Shown here: in pieces, positions 38,645 through 51,000 of the stretch
Position numbering within the stretch: position 1 is the stretch's first letter
Layout of the letters: each line of letters opens with the position of its first letter
Source: Archilochus colubris
Lineage: Eukaryota > Chordata > Aves > Apodiformes > Trochilidae
NCBI GenBank assembly: GCA_023079485.1
Contig: CM041090.1
Span: 35,180,874-35,244,873, forward strand
Reading direction: 5' to 3'
Length of the DNA stretch: 64,000 bases
Made by a program: the position numbers and the translations under genes
Notes under the pieces: model-generated
Databases searched by the model: none
Told to the model about the DNA's origin: nothing
What the model saw: only the letters and a program-made list of their open reading frames with translations

Positions 38645-39532
38645 TGATCTGGATGAAGGGATCGGGTGCACCTTCAGTAAGTTTGCCAAAGTTGGGTGGG
38701 AGTGTTGATGTGCCTGAAGGTAGGAAGGCTCTGCATACAGACTTGGACAGGCTGGATTGATGGGCTGAGGCCAAATGTATGAGGTTTAATAAGGCCAAGT
38801 GCCAAGGGTCATGACACGCACTTGGGTCATGATGACCCCATGCAACTCCACAGGCTTGGGGAAGAGTGGCTGGAAAGCCTGGGGTGCTGCTTGACAGCCA
38901 TCTGAATATGAGCCAGAAGTGTTGTCCAGGTGGTCAAGAAGGCTAACAGCATCCTGGCCTGTATCAGAAATAGAGTGGCCAGCAGGACTAGGGAACTGAT
39001 CATGACCCTGTACTGGTGAGGCCACACCTTGAGTACCGTGTTCAGTTCTGGGACCCTCATGAAAAGAAGGACATTAAGGTGCTGGAGCATGTCCAGAGAA
39101 GAGTAACAAAGCTGATGAAGGGTCTGGAGAACAAGTCTTACTAGGAGCAGCTGAAGGAATTGGGATTGTTCAGTCTGAAGAAGAGAAGGCTATGGGGAGA
39201 CTTTATTTCTCTCTATATGTACCTGAGAAGGGGTTGTAACAAGATGTGGGTCAATCTCTTCTCCCACAGAACCAGTGGTAGGATGAGAGGAAGTGGTCTC
39301 CAGTTGCACCAGGGAGGTTTAGATTGGATATTAAGAACAATTTCTTTACTAAAAGAGTTGTCAGGCATTGGAACAGGATGTCCAGGGAAGTGGTGAAGTC
39401 ACCATCACTGGAGATGTTCAAAAAACATGTGGATATGGCACTGGATATGGTTTAGTTGGCATGGCAGTGTTGGGTTGACAGTTGAACTTGATGATCTTAG
39501 AGGTTTTTTTCCAACCTTAATGATTCTGATTC
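38645..39532 (+). mobile_element. CR1 LINE, 5'-truncated, with broken RT ORF
   Basis: About 890 bp in plus orientation. In order it shows a segment like the RLDWWAEAKCMRFNKAKCQG region (about 38745-38810), a LLDSHLNMSQKC-like region (about 38890), a [23 protein letters not shown] stretch (about 39015-39075), [20 protein letters not shown] (about 39150-39215), and a final [24 protein letters not shown] block (about 39370-39430). The blocks lie in more than one frame with stops between, so it is inactive. It closes with CCAACCTTAATGATTCTGAT, the degenerate CR1 3' tail. Confidence 0.93.
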
Positions 39533-41282
39533 CCACATTGCAGGAGTAAGAGAAGGTGCAGCAAGAGTTTGAAATACCAGCTGGTAGTTCACTTAAACTT
39601 CAGAAATCGTCACCTATTTTATCTGATATCTAAGCCCCTGCTTGTTTGTACCACACTCATCCTGATTCAACAGAGTGGTGACACCATCCAGCAGGACAGG
39701 CAGATGATTCCTTAACACATATACAAAACTCACAAAAATACTGCCCTTTTGCCCTTTAATTCCATGTTTTTACTTTCTTGCAAAGGTGTGAAGTTTTTTT
39801 TTTTCATTCATACAGCAGTGCTTCATTTTAAGCAATAAAATTACTTCTTTACTGATTATTAATTTCATTTCACGGGGTCTGGGACATTGAGATATCCACC
39901 AGGGACTTGCTGTCTTATTCTGGGGGCAGATAACTTAATCTATCTTTAATTCTGTTTTCCCCTGTACAAAGTACGATGGTGACCACTACTCCACATACTT
40001 TGAAACTTCTATGAAGCTCACTTGGAGGACGAAGAAGAAAGATCCACATAATTAAGGAGCTACAAAGATGGAAATTATTATGATTCAATGTCCTTTCAAA
40101 TTCTGCTTGAATTGGGGACTTGAGGTTTTAAAAATATTTTTATGCTAATGCTTTATTTGATTTTATTTTTTTTTCCTGAGAGGTTTGTTAAGTGTCAAGG
40201 GCTACGACTTAAAAGCTGAAGCACAACGTTTCTAATGGAGTGTTTGACCTTTCAACAACCTCACTGAGCAGCACTGATGAAATTTCCAGGCAGCTAATTA
40301 AGACACTGGTGCAGCAGCAGCTGGGGGTACCTCTAGCAGCTTAACCCTCAGCTGGGAGCATGAAATCCTCATGTCTTCTTCACACTCACATCTCCCTAAC
40401 AATAATGGATTTGGGACCTAATCAGGCATTAAAATAGAGGATTAGCAAGCTGCAAAATGCAGTGATCACAACTCAGTTTAGAGTGTGTGCAGGGGACTGG
40501 TGAAAACTACAAGGGAGTCTTTCAGTAAATTAGTGTCTATGTACCTGAAAACTCCCTGTGGGCAGCATAGACTGTCAGATTTATTCTCAATATTTGTATC
40601 TGATGATTTTAGATGATCAGTGGAAAAAGCAACACACAACAGGAGTTCACTGGGAAATCAGAGCAAGGAGCAGGTATAGGTAGCTGACTCCAAAGCATCA
40701 AATACAACTTGATTTTGGTACCACACTCTATGGCCATGGATTTAAATAACAACCTTTTTGAAGATACAGGATATGTAGCAACTGCCTGAAAACTCTGGAA
40801 GGTCCAGGATGTGTAGAGCCCAATTTCACCTGTGCTCAGAAGGGATACCATGAGGAGGAGATATGCTCCTAGTTTTTCTGCTTTCACTACCTAAGGACAA
40901 GGAAAAGAACTTTAAGGAGGGGAAGAAAATGGTAATAGATAAAGCAGGAGCTGGAGGTTTCAGAGCTTAAGATATGCGTAATTGCCTGCCTTCAGGATCC
41001 TTTCCATAGCAGGGTGAATCATGAGAAGCAAGACCTTTAGATGGCCATTGGCTATGCCTACAGGAGCAAACAATTTAAAGAAATAAGAGCATCTCTTTGA
41101 GGACTGGAACTACACATCTATCACTGGACAGTGCTGAACTCACTCCTGCTCTGGAGTGCAAGATGTGCATGCAGCAACTTGGTGGCTTTGGAGGGACAAA
41201 GTATTGTAGGGCCAAGCAATATCTCCCGAGCTTTTGTTCCTGAGTAGCCAGTCTGGTATCTCACAGAGCTCTCAGCCCCACT

Positions 41283-41304
41283 GAATGAATGAATGAATGA
41301 ATGA
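41283..41304. repeat. (GAAT)n microsatellite
   Basis: About five perfect GAAT units, seen directly. Confidence 0.9.
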
Positions 41305-43654
41305 GGAGCAGTTCTACCCTTGGTTTCACACACATATTGCAGTCACCCTATACTGAGTGAGGACTGGGCAGGCGGTTTCCAGTTATGGTTGGTAGTTTCA
41401 TACAGCTGCTGTGTGAATGAGTTCTCCTGATCCCAGCCCCTGGGGATTGTTTTTAGAAGTCTGCCATCTCTTTTGGGCAGTCTGATGATATTTATCACTT
41501 CCCTGCAGATCTAAGCCCAAAGCTGCAATCCCATCAGAAGCTCTGCTCCCCCTGCCAAGCAGTAGGTACAGAAAAGCAGCACACCTGATGTGTTGGGTAC
41601 ACACAGGGATGTTGATGCTAGCTGTGGGGAGCAGAAGGTAAAAAAGGTATCCTACAGCATTACCTTGAAGAGATCTGTGGGATCCAAAGACAGAAACCTA
41701 GTCCTGGGGCCACGTCAAAGCACTGTAATTTCATCAGGTTCTCTCCACGGTGACAGAGCCCAGCAGAGGTAACCAGAGCCCAGCAGAGCAGCTGCTGCCA
41801 TGTTGTGCTCTTATAGTAGGTGTGTGTCTGCCAGGCTCTCCAGGATGTGTAATGGGACTGCAAGAGGATCACCTTTATTCTTTTGAAACCTCTACACTGT
41901 TGCTTGCCACTGCTCTCATACCAAGAGCAGTCATGATGTTAGCAATCTCCTGCTTCTGCCATCAAATTATTCTGCTACCTGGGAAACCTTTGTCCCTCTC
42001 CTGTAATCAGAAGCACTGCCACTTCCATAGCTTTCAGGAGGCTAAAGGCAGAAGACAGAACAGTTAGCAAGTGGATAGTAATAAAAAGATCTGATAAAGG
42101 AAACAAGAGGCTCAGCAGTGGGATTGACAACAGAAGGGAAAGCAGCTGAAGACAAGAAGGGATTTCAATCTACAACTGTCAGTGGATGGTGGAGTGGTGG
42201 CAACCAGTTGAAGGATGGCAGATGCTGGCAAATAGGAAGGTGCCTACGGCACTTGGCCCTTGACATACAGCACAAGAACCACTTCAGGATCTTGTGGGAG
42301 TTCTGAATGGTTTGAGTCTTCTTTTGGCACACGTACTAGGTAACAGGCTGGAGGATCTTAAAGTAGTGCAGCCCACAGATGGGTTTGGAAGAGGGTGTTT
42401 GTATGAAGTGCTGGGTTGGAATGACATTCCACAGCTTTTCCCAAGAAAACACCCAGTCTGTGCTACTCAAAATCACTCTGAGAACCAGACTAGCCATAGA
42501 AGCAAACGTGAGCTTTGCTTTGAAACCACATTACTGGCCTAGACATCAGCACTAAAGGCAGCCACTGAACCCAGGGCATGTATGCACCTCTAGGTTTTTT
42601 GAGAGTGGGTTACAACTCTCTTATCTTCTACACCTGAAAGAAGAGAGGGACTTAAAACTGTATCTCTCACCTCCCGGCAAATATTTCTGCCTTTTTTATG
42701 AGCAGGTCTTTCTATGACAGCCCATCAGTATAGGGGGTCCTGGGAAATGGCTTCTCTGTGGTCAGCTCATAAAGCAGGTGGCCTGATACCTTTTTAATGC
42801 AGTGTGTGGTGGGGATGAATTATTTCCCCTGCTGAGGAGGACAACAGCGCCGTGTGCGAGCAAGAGAGACAAGTGAGAGCTGCCATCTGCTGTCGGAAAG
42901 ATCCTGGTGCATCTTTTAGCCCAGGCACTGCCAGCTGCTGCAGGTGACCCCCGAACGCCAGCGACTCCGACTCCAAGGGTTTTTAGCACACAGAGCAGGA
43001 TTTCACAGGAGGTCCAGGAAATCCGCACCCACCAGACACTGGGGAGAAGTAAAGTTTGCCCTGAGGTTATTTCTAACTCGGGAAAAAGAGGATTTTGCTG
43101 AGATTTTGAACCACTCATACCAAGAGGAAAGCAAAGCTGGAAGGTGTGGCAAAACCTGCTGTGCCTCCAGTAGGGAGTTTAATGGAATAAGCAACCACAT
43201 TTTCAAATTTAAGCCATAGCTAGTCAATCAAATCATTATTTAGACCAGATATCTGCAATGGTTTAATAAAACTGAGCACTATTACTGGGGAAAGGAAAGA
43301 TTTGTAGATGTCCTACACACCTAAAATCTGGATGCTTATGGTGAGGAAAAAGTTAATGCTCATCTGCTGAAAAGACAGATGTTTTAATAAAAAATTGCTT
43401 TGAGTTAATAAAAATTATTTACCAGCTTCTAAAAACATGTTTACTCGTACTTTCGAAAGGACATTTTAAGCCAGTTTGGCTGAAGTTTACCCTTTTTCAA
43501 AAGACATCCAAATATTACATTTAGATTATATCTGATTTGGATTATATTTGATATATATTTGAACTCTAAAAGTTTGTATTACAGTGATGTGGTGCTGATT
43601 TGCTGTGAAAGTAAATATTTTTGTTATTCTACTGAATACTACTAACTTTGCAAA

Positions 43655-43735
43655 TTAATATTTAATATTAATATATTAATATTTAGTATTAATATATAAA
43701 TATATTAATATTTAATAAAGACATAAATAAATAAA
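43655..43735. repeat. AT-rich block with TTAATAT words
   Basis: Repeated TTAATATTTA/ATTAATATA words followed by a short (AAAT)n. Low complexity, seen directly. Confidence 0.85.
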
Positions 43736-45745
43736 TAAGTAAATCTAGAACATGTGTACTAAACTCAAATAATTTTCCAGTAGGAATAGTGGCAGAAACA
43801 GCAATAGCAGCTGCAGATGAGAGTTTGGTCAATTCAATTATTTGTGTTACTGAGTTTCTGAGTTGTGATCTTCTCTAGTAAGTGTCTTAAACATAAGCTT
43901 ATAGTCTATGTTTGAAGCTTTTGGTGTATTTAGCCTTTAGAGAAAGACTTATCAAAAAAGATGAAAACGACAGTTCATAATTAAATTACTGTTTTAATGC
44001 AGTAATTATGGGGCAAATCCAAAGGCCTGTTATATGTTAAAATATATATATTATACTCCAAACAAGTAATGTGATTTTTCTCCCCAGTATCCTTCAGAGA
44101 GGAAAACTCTTAATTCAACTGTGATAAAGGTTTTAACTTAAACTAGACAGGCTATGAGGGGTGTCACTTAAAATATGAGTTAGGGACCTTAGCAGCAGCT
44201 GCCACACTCAGCTGGGCAGTCAAGAACAGAATTCAAGGGAGGGCAGGTGAAATCCACTTTGCAGGGCAGCTGTACCTCATGTGGATTCCTTATTTTAAAC
44301 CTGCCCCAAACCCATCAGTGCTGATTTTTCTTAGGGAGATTCTGTTGGTTTTCAGCTGTGCTTTCCTGTAAGCAGGGGTAATTCAGGCAGATGGTGCAGC
44401 CAATTGCTTCCTCTGCAGGGACTCAGAGTTAACAACTGGTTTTCCCAAGGTGGGTTATAAGGTGTGCTGGAGTGAGAAATAAACAACACTGTTATGTGGC
44501 AAGTCCTTTTAATGAAGTTACTGATGGGAAGAAGGCACCACAGCTTCTTCTGTTCCTACACTGAGATTTCTGATATCCAGAGCAGCTTCTGATGCTCACC
44601 AGGTCTCCCAACACTCAACACAACTGCAAAACCAGCTTGAACTTGGCAGGGCAGAGGGCAGGTTTGCAAAATCCATGCACCCCTTCTCATCCAGATGCAA
44701 AGTCTGCTATGGAGAGGTGTGTTTCAGCCTCTGTCTGGTCTGTTTGTAACCTTTTCCTTTGAGAAGACAAAAGCGAAAATGTAAGGCTGTGCAAAACCAT
44801 TTCAGTAGCTGAAAAAAAAGATGCACCCTCTTCAAAACTTAGAAGAGCTGGAACCCCAGAGGTCCCTGTAGCACAAGCTTCCTGCAGCACACGATGACAA
44901 CACTATCCCAACAAGTGTCAGATGCTTTGGGGTTGAATCATAGTCTTGCTGAACAGGTTGGATATCCTCAGAGCTCTAGGCTGCCTCAGGATGGCCACGG
45001 AGGGTAAGAAGCTCCCCCAAAGCAGAAAGAAAACAAATATTAAAAAATCCTCCACAGACCTGGCAAAAAAAGTTCCTTTGGCTTGGTGCCTGGGCATCGC
45101 TCCCAAATTCAGCCTCTTGTTCTCAGATAAAGCACTACAGCCTGGAATGCGAGTCAGATGCGTGGGAGGGGAGTGCACGTATCTCTGCCTGGGCTGAGAA
45201 ACTTGTGCACTGCAATGCCTTGAAAATGCTTTTTGCTTTGGGCCTTGCTCCAGGAAAACTTTTTTCCTTGCTTTTCCAACTGTCCCCTGTTGTTTGGGAA
45301 TGCCCAGATGGTAAACTAAGCCCTGGGGATGGGAAGGCTGAGAAGTTTTCTTTGTGCTCTTCCCTCTGCCACCCAGGTGTGGAGAGCAGCCTACCTTGGG
45401 TGTGCTGCCTCCAGCCCACACCTCTGCTCCCCAGGAGATGGGCACGAAGAGCTGGTCACCCCGGGCTGCAGCCAGACCCACAGCTTCTGCCTTTATCTGA
45501 TACAGCAAGCAGATCAGGTCCTAGCTCATCAAACATCTCATGGAGCAACAGGAGGGAGAGGAGGAGATCCCAGGAGACCCTTATTGACCTATTTGATCAT
45601 GAGCCTGTATTACTGGGCAGATAGATTGTTACATTTGTACATATCCGGGAATTTTGTAGTTTTGTAGCTATTCTCTAAAAGCAAACACGAACCATCACCC
45701 TCAAACAGTATGTCCTTAGACTGACAGATCACAGGAAAAAGAAAA

Positions 45746-45758
45746 GGGGGGGGGGGGG
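45746..45758 (+). repeat. G13 homopolymer
   Basis: Thirteen consecutive G about 80 bp upstream of the CpG island. It could form a G-quadruplex in principle and is likely to be miscounted by sequencing. Confidence 0.8.
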
Positions 45759-45829
45759 AGGAAATGTGAGTCCTTTTCTTTTTCACGTCATGATTTTAAA
45801 ATCAATCTGCCTGGAGGGCAGGGGCTGAC

Positions 45830-46780
45830 TTCTGTCTGGAAGACGGCAGGACTGTCTCTACGGGAGACGCAGGTGAGGGCAAACTCAGTGACGGCCCAGG
45901 GGAAGGGGGGGAGAACCCGGCAAGCACTTGTCACATCGGAGAAATAGGAGAGAGCGAGGACTTCGCCAGGGCCGCCGCCAGGCGCGGCAGCAAGAGCCCG
46001 GGGTACGGAGGGGCTGAGGCTGCTATGCCGGGCCCACCCTCACGCCACGGTGCTGGACGGCCCCCACCTGAAGGTATCTGAGAGGGGAGGGGGTCTCTGC
46101 GGTTCTACGGACCGCCCCGTCCCGCGCAGCAGGCACCCCCCCACCACCACCGCTCCGCCCCCGGGCCCCTCTTCCCGCCCCGGCACATCCCGGGCCCGCC
46201 CATGGCGACCTGCCGGTGCGGCGGGGCGAGCGGCAGCAGAGGGGTCGTGGATGTGCGGTAAGGCTGTTCCCTCCACGGGTGGGGGGCTCCGGACCTGTCC
46301 CGGCGGCTGTGACGGCAGCGCTGCTCAAGGACCGCGCCCTCTTCCGCGGCAGCACCGCTGTTCCCCCCCACTCCGCTCCGTCCCCCGCGGCGGGGGAAGC
46401 CGAGGCACGGCCGCGGCTCTCCGCTCCCCGTGGGCTGTGGGTCGCGGCGGTTCGCCGTACTCCCCCCGCCTGTCTCCTCCTCCGGGCTACAGGGTCCGGC
46501 CGGCCGGGAGCAGGGGTGGAGGGGCCAGCAACCTCGGGTGAAGCGCCGGCGTCCCCAGCTCGGGAGGGCTGGGGACGGGCTGCCCCCCCTCTCCCCTGCC
46601 TTGTTCCATCTGGGGAGGGGGCGTCCCGGGGCATGTCCCAGCTGCCCCCCCGAGACCCCGGTCCTGTCGAGTCCTCCCGGATCCCGGCTGCCCCTCCCGA
46701 GCTTCTCCAGAGCCCAGCGGGGCGGGCGAGGGCCCCTGCAGGTCCCGTCCCACCTTCGAGGTGAACTGGGGGGAAAAACC
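45830..46780 (+). promoter_or_regulatory. CLBA1: CpG island, presumed CLBA1 promoter and 5' UTR exon(s)
   Basis: About 950 bp of very GC-rich, CpG-dense DNA, unlike everything else in the window, lying 0.7-1.6 kb upstream of the first CLBA1 coding exon. GC-box-like CCGCCC words are frequent and no TATA box is evident. Several consensus splice donors fall in or at its edge: CAG/GTGAGG after 45872, AAG/GTATCT after 46073 and GCG/GTAAGG after 46257. Any of them could join the acceptor at 47456. Which one is used, and the exact transcription start, cannot be fixed from sequence alone. Long open frames on both strands inside the island reflect its lack of A/T-rich stop codons. Confidence 0.85.
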
Positions 46781-47456
46781 ACAATCGTCTAGATCTGTGT
46801 ATTCATCGCAGAACATACCTGGCAGCAGCCAATCTGTCACAAGGGGTTTTAAGTGCAGCTCTCCAGAACAGCTTGCCAGTCGGAAAAGTGCTTAAGGAGA
46901 TGTGATTAATCTAAAATAAGTGCAGTATTGCCTGTACAATTTACAGATGCCAAACTGAACTTATTTAAATCTGCCTTAATTGCATAAGTAGTTGGAAGCA
47001 CACTATTTTCCAAAGGATTAAGTGGCCAGTTCCCATGCTGCTGCAAGTTGCATTCACCTCTTCAATAATCTGTCAGACAGGGAAAGCCTATGCAAACAAA
47101 AAGAGCAATGCTTGAGTGTACATGAGATGATGGATTAGTTATAGACAATATTTATTACGTTTTTGATATTGTTTATAATTATTTTGGTTTCTCTCCTGTA
47201 TAATCACCTATTACTCAATACCCAACAGCTATTGAGTGTTTTCTGAATATTGTTCACTAATTTAATGTCTTTTGGTGTGGGCAGGTAGTTCAGTCTCAAT
47301 TTTAAATCATTTCACTTACAGTGATTTTCAATTGTATAATACTGGAATGTGTTTATTTTAACGTGAACATTCTTTCTCCTACCTTATCATCTATGTTTCT
47401 TTTTTCCTACGCAGCTCTTATCACAGAAATACTTATTTATAGTTTTTTCTTTGCAG

Positions 47457-47667
47457 GCTAGGATCCCACACAGAAAGTGAGACTGAATAACATGCACATG
47501 CTGGTTACTGGAGGAGAGGCTGAAGGACATCCTGTTTTGATTTAGCAGGTTTTTTCCTCTGAGATGAAATGAAGATTTGGGTTCTCTTTTGGAAATAATC
47601 GTATTTCTGATGCAGCTGAACTTCAGTAGCCTTTTTTGCAGTACAGATTTCAGCATATTTTTCTTAA
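47457..47667 (+). other. CLBA1: CLBA1 5' UTR part of the first coding exon
   Basis: A strong pyrimidine-rich acceptor ending TTTTTTCTTTGCAG lies at 47456, so the exon probably begins at 47457. A second acceptor, TTTTTTGCAG, ends at 47641 and could be used instead. A TAA stop sits in frame directly before the ATG at 47668, so the reading frame cannot extend further 5' within this exon. Confidence 0.6.
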
Positions 47668-48078
47668 ATGAAGATGCAGAACGTGTCACTAGTAGAAAGT
47701 CTTCCTAATGCAGACACATCTTACTGGATGTCTCTAAAAGCCCCATCAGTTGAAGGAGGCCGTATGTCTGCTGGTGAAAGTGCCTCTAACTTGAGCCAGC
47801 AAAGCCTCCCTGTAGTGAATAGCAAAAGGAATTGTGAGGGTTTTTCTGAAAGCAGTTGCAGTACCTCAGAAGCCAGTGGTTCCTGGGGTGATTTTGAAGG
47901 CTTCAGGGAGTCATCAGATGAATCAGAGAGATTCGGTCATGATCCTGAAGTTTTGGTGAAGTCAACAGGAATTAGTTCTAGAGCTGATACAGACTTAAGC
48001 AGAGCTTCTGCTGGGCACTTTTGTTCTGAGCCATCTCTACCCAGTGGGACACAGGAGGCTCCGAGCTCTATAAATGAG
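47668..48078 (+). CDS. CLBA1: CLBA1 coding exon 1
   Basis: Codes residues 1-137, including the WGDFEGF motif (residues 73-79) followed by an acidic Ser/Glu stretch. The donor is GAG/GTATGT, with GT at 48079. The frame stays open past the donor to 48250, so intron retention would add a different tail, but the match to the next exon makes splicing here clear. Confidence 0.92.
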
Positions 48079-51000
48079 GTATGTGTAATAGTAAACCAAA
48101 GAGGAGAAGTGTTTGTGTTACTGCTTCCTACATCTCAAGATTTGTATCTGAAAGTCTTCTGTGTAGAGGATTATGCTGTACAGAGAGAGAACTGTCAAGC
48201 TTCTTTGCAGATAACTAAAGTGGAACAAAAGCAACTTCTTTACAATGTTTGACAAATACTTAAGTTATCCTGCTGAAAAGCTTTAAAGAATGTAATGTGC
48301 TACTTTGCTTCTAGACACTCGGACTAAGTAAGCACTTAAAAATTATGAACCTTGACCTGAAACACATGCAATTTAAAAGCTAGAGAGGGATGAGGGTAGG
48401 AAACAAATAATCGAGAAGGTGGGTAGCAAAAATAGTGGACAGAAGTTCTGAGTTGCCTGCAAGTGTATTGAAATAAACCAACATAAAATTGAATTAGAAA
48501 TTGGGAAAAAAATCACTTTTATACTGCCTAAATTATCCATCCGTTTCTGGAGCTTTCGACTAATTGTGTTTGGAAGTTAATAATAGAAAAAGATTAATAG
48601 AAATAATTTCATATTATTCACTTTCTAGCACAGGAGGTTACATTCTTTCATAAAATGTTAGATCTAATAGTCTGAATAAATAATACAGTATGTCCTTATC
48701 AGCACAAAAGAAAAGGGTTCAGGTTAAGGGCTGTACCTTGTTGCAGTTATTGTATTTCCATGTTTATCAAAGCATGTATCACCAAAGTGAAGCAAAGTAA
48801 CAAAAGAAAAATAAAAATGTACAAATACAAAACAAAATGCACTCATGCTTGCTTTTATCCTAAGTTAAAATACTTGGAAAAAAAAAAAAAGAAAAAAGAT
48901 AGCAATCAGTTTCCTTGGAGTTAATCAGTAGCAGTAATAACTTAACTGCTTAAAGTCTTTTAGATGAGTTTTAGTATGTGTAGGTGACTGAGGGTTTTCA
49001 AAAAACAGGCTTTCTTGCCCTTGCCTGGGAACTTTCCGTTTGCAGAGATTACACAAGGGATAAGCTGACCAGCACTGTTAGAGTGGAGATCACAAGATGC
49101 CTCGTTATTGGTGTGCATGAGGAGAGAATTTACATTGTTCAAAATGTTGGAAACTGGGGACAAGAAGTCTTAGGTTGGAAAAAAGAGAAGAGTAATGACT
49201 GGAGCTGATACAGGATATAACAGATTGTTTGGTATCTTTCCAAAAGCAGTAGATCTTAATCTTACTGAAGCCTTTGCTTCATTTTTGCATTTATTGCAGG
49301 CAAAAGCAAATGTCCAGTACAAGCTAAATAAATTAATCATGCCCAGAGTTCCAAACTGTCTTTTCTTGGCTCGGCGTAGAGAAACAGCTGCAGAGCTGGC
49401 TGGGATTTCTTCCAGTGTAGAATTTATGTGTAGCTTGTTCTTCATACCTGTGTTTTCTGTAGTGTTTGTTTGAGATTCTAAACTGTTCAGGTTGGGACTC
49501 TTATCTCTGTGTGGTCAATAGAAGAAAGTGCAGGTAGGTTCAAAAGGACCTCTAGAGATTGTCTGAGGTCTGACCTTCAATATCTAATGAAATTATTTCC
49601 ACCCAGAGCAGAATCATATTTTAAGAGGAAGATAATCACTGATTTCCTTGCAGTACCTGGATGCTTTGCCTACATGATTGAATAACTTTAAGTATTTTTT
49701 GGTGTGTTCTTTAAATCCTGGCTTTGTGAGAGGGACTAGTGCACTTGCTTAAGCACTGCAGTCTTCTGATATAATTTAGTAAAAATGAATGGATGTGAAA
49801 TTTGTGCATTCATAATTTTATGATTAGTACAAAGCTTTAAAGCTACAAAGCACATACCCAAATTTTGTTCTAGAAACACCCACTGAAGTAGACAGTACTA
49901 AAATGTGCTTTCCCAGAATTCTGCTTCTCAGAGGCCTTTCTCCTCCATATTGTATCCCTCTTGTAAGTTGTGTCTACTGAAATAATTTACCATACTCATG
50001 TTTTTCAGATTAAATTGCCCATTGCTAGGTAAGGCAAACAAACTGACTAGTTTCATTCTCTAGTTTTCACACAACACTGTTGCTCCTGGCTTCAAGTCCC
50101 TCTGCAGCATACTGAAGTCAATTAATTGCTTTGATTTAGAAGAAAACTGCAGTAATTCCTTCTTTGAAGGAATAAAAGGGCAAAGCTTCTGGACCAAGTG
50201 TCATGGCAAAATCCCATTAGGATAGGATGTAAATTACCGACATTTATCCTTGTGTAAGTATTTCATAATTTTCAAATAACCTTATTACTTCCAGTCAGCC
50301 TTTTTGGATCCTTCATACGGTGATGCTCAGTCCTCCAAGAATCCTCCTCACCACTACTGGAGGAGGAAGCAGCATGTAAATTGATTTTTAACACAGGCTG
50401 GAAGAAGATGGGTGCAAATGCAAGGATATAGGGACATACCTCAGTTTGTGTGCAGACTTATGTTTAAATCCTCAACGTAAGAATGATATAGAGCTCCTTG
50501 GGCATGTTCAGAGGAGAGACACAAAAATGATCAGAGGGTTGGAGAACCTCCCCTGTGAAGGTAGGCTGAGAAAGTTTGGGTTGCCCAAGATGGAGAGGCA
50601 GAGACTTGGAGGTGACCTTGTAGTGGCTTCCCAATATCTGAAGGGGGCCCATGAGAAAGCTGGGGTAGGGCATTTTGCACAGGTGTGTAGTGAGAGGACA
50701 AGGGGCAATGGTTTAGGACTCGAGAAATGGAAACTTAGCTTATACATTAGGAAAAAAAATCTGTCTTGTGAGGGTGGTAAGGTGCTGAAACGGGATGCTC
50801 AAGGAAGTTGTGGCTGCCCTGTCCCTGGAATTGTTCAAGGCCAGGATGGATGGGGCCTTGAGCAACCTGGTCTGGTGGGAGGTGTCCCTGCCCATACAGG
50901 GGAGCTGGAACTAGATGGTCTTTAAGGTCCCATCAAACCCAAACCATTCAATGACTGAACAGTGCAAGTATTTGTGGGTAACCGTAGCATTTAGTAGTTA

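Larger units (their letters stand above)
39533..45829. other. Intergenic upstream of CLBA1, no gene recognised
   Basis: No supportable exon. A (GAAT)n microsatellite lies at about 41283-41304, an AT-rich block at 43655-43735 and a G13 run at 45746-45758. A short duplication CAGAGCCCAGCAGAG occurs twice near 41754-41791. The 196-codon open frame on the minus strand at 44918-45508 is overlapped by open frames of similar length on the other strand and has no domain, so I do not call it. Confidence 0.5.

Noticed and set aside
44918..45508. 196-codon open frame on the minus strand
   Set aside because: No recognisable domain, and comparable open frames overlap it on the plus strand, as expected from local composition.
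46023..46840. Long open frames (up to about 250 codons) on both strands in the GC-rich block upstream of CLBA1
   Set aside because: Stop codons are rare in CpG islands. The frames overlap on both strands, are low-complexity Gly/Pro/Arg-rich and show no domain.
48079..48252. Continuation of the first CLBA1 coding frame past 48078
   Set aside because: The consensus donor and the clean family match of the exon at 51398 show this is intron. The extension is chance read-through.
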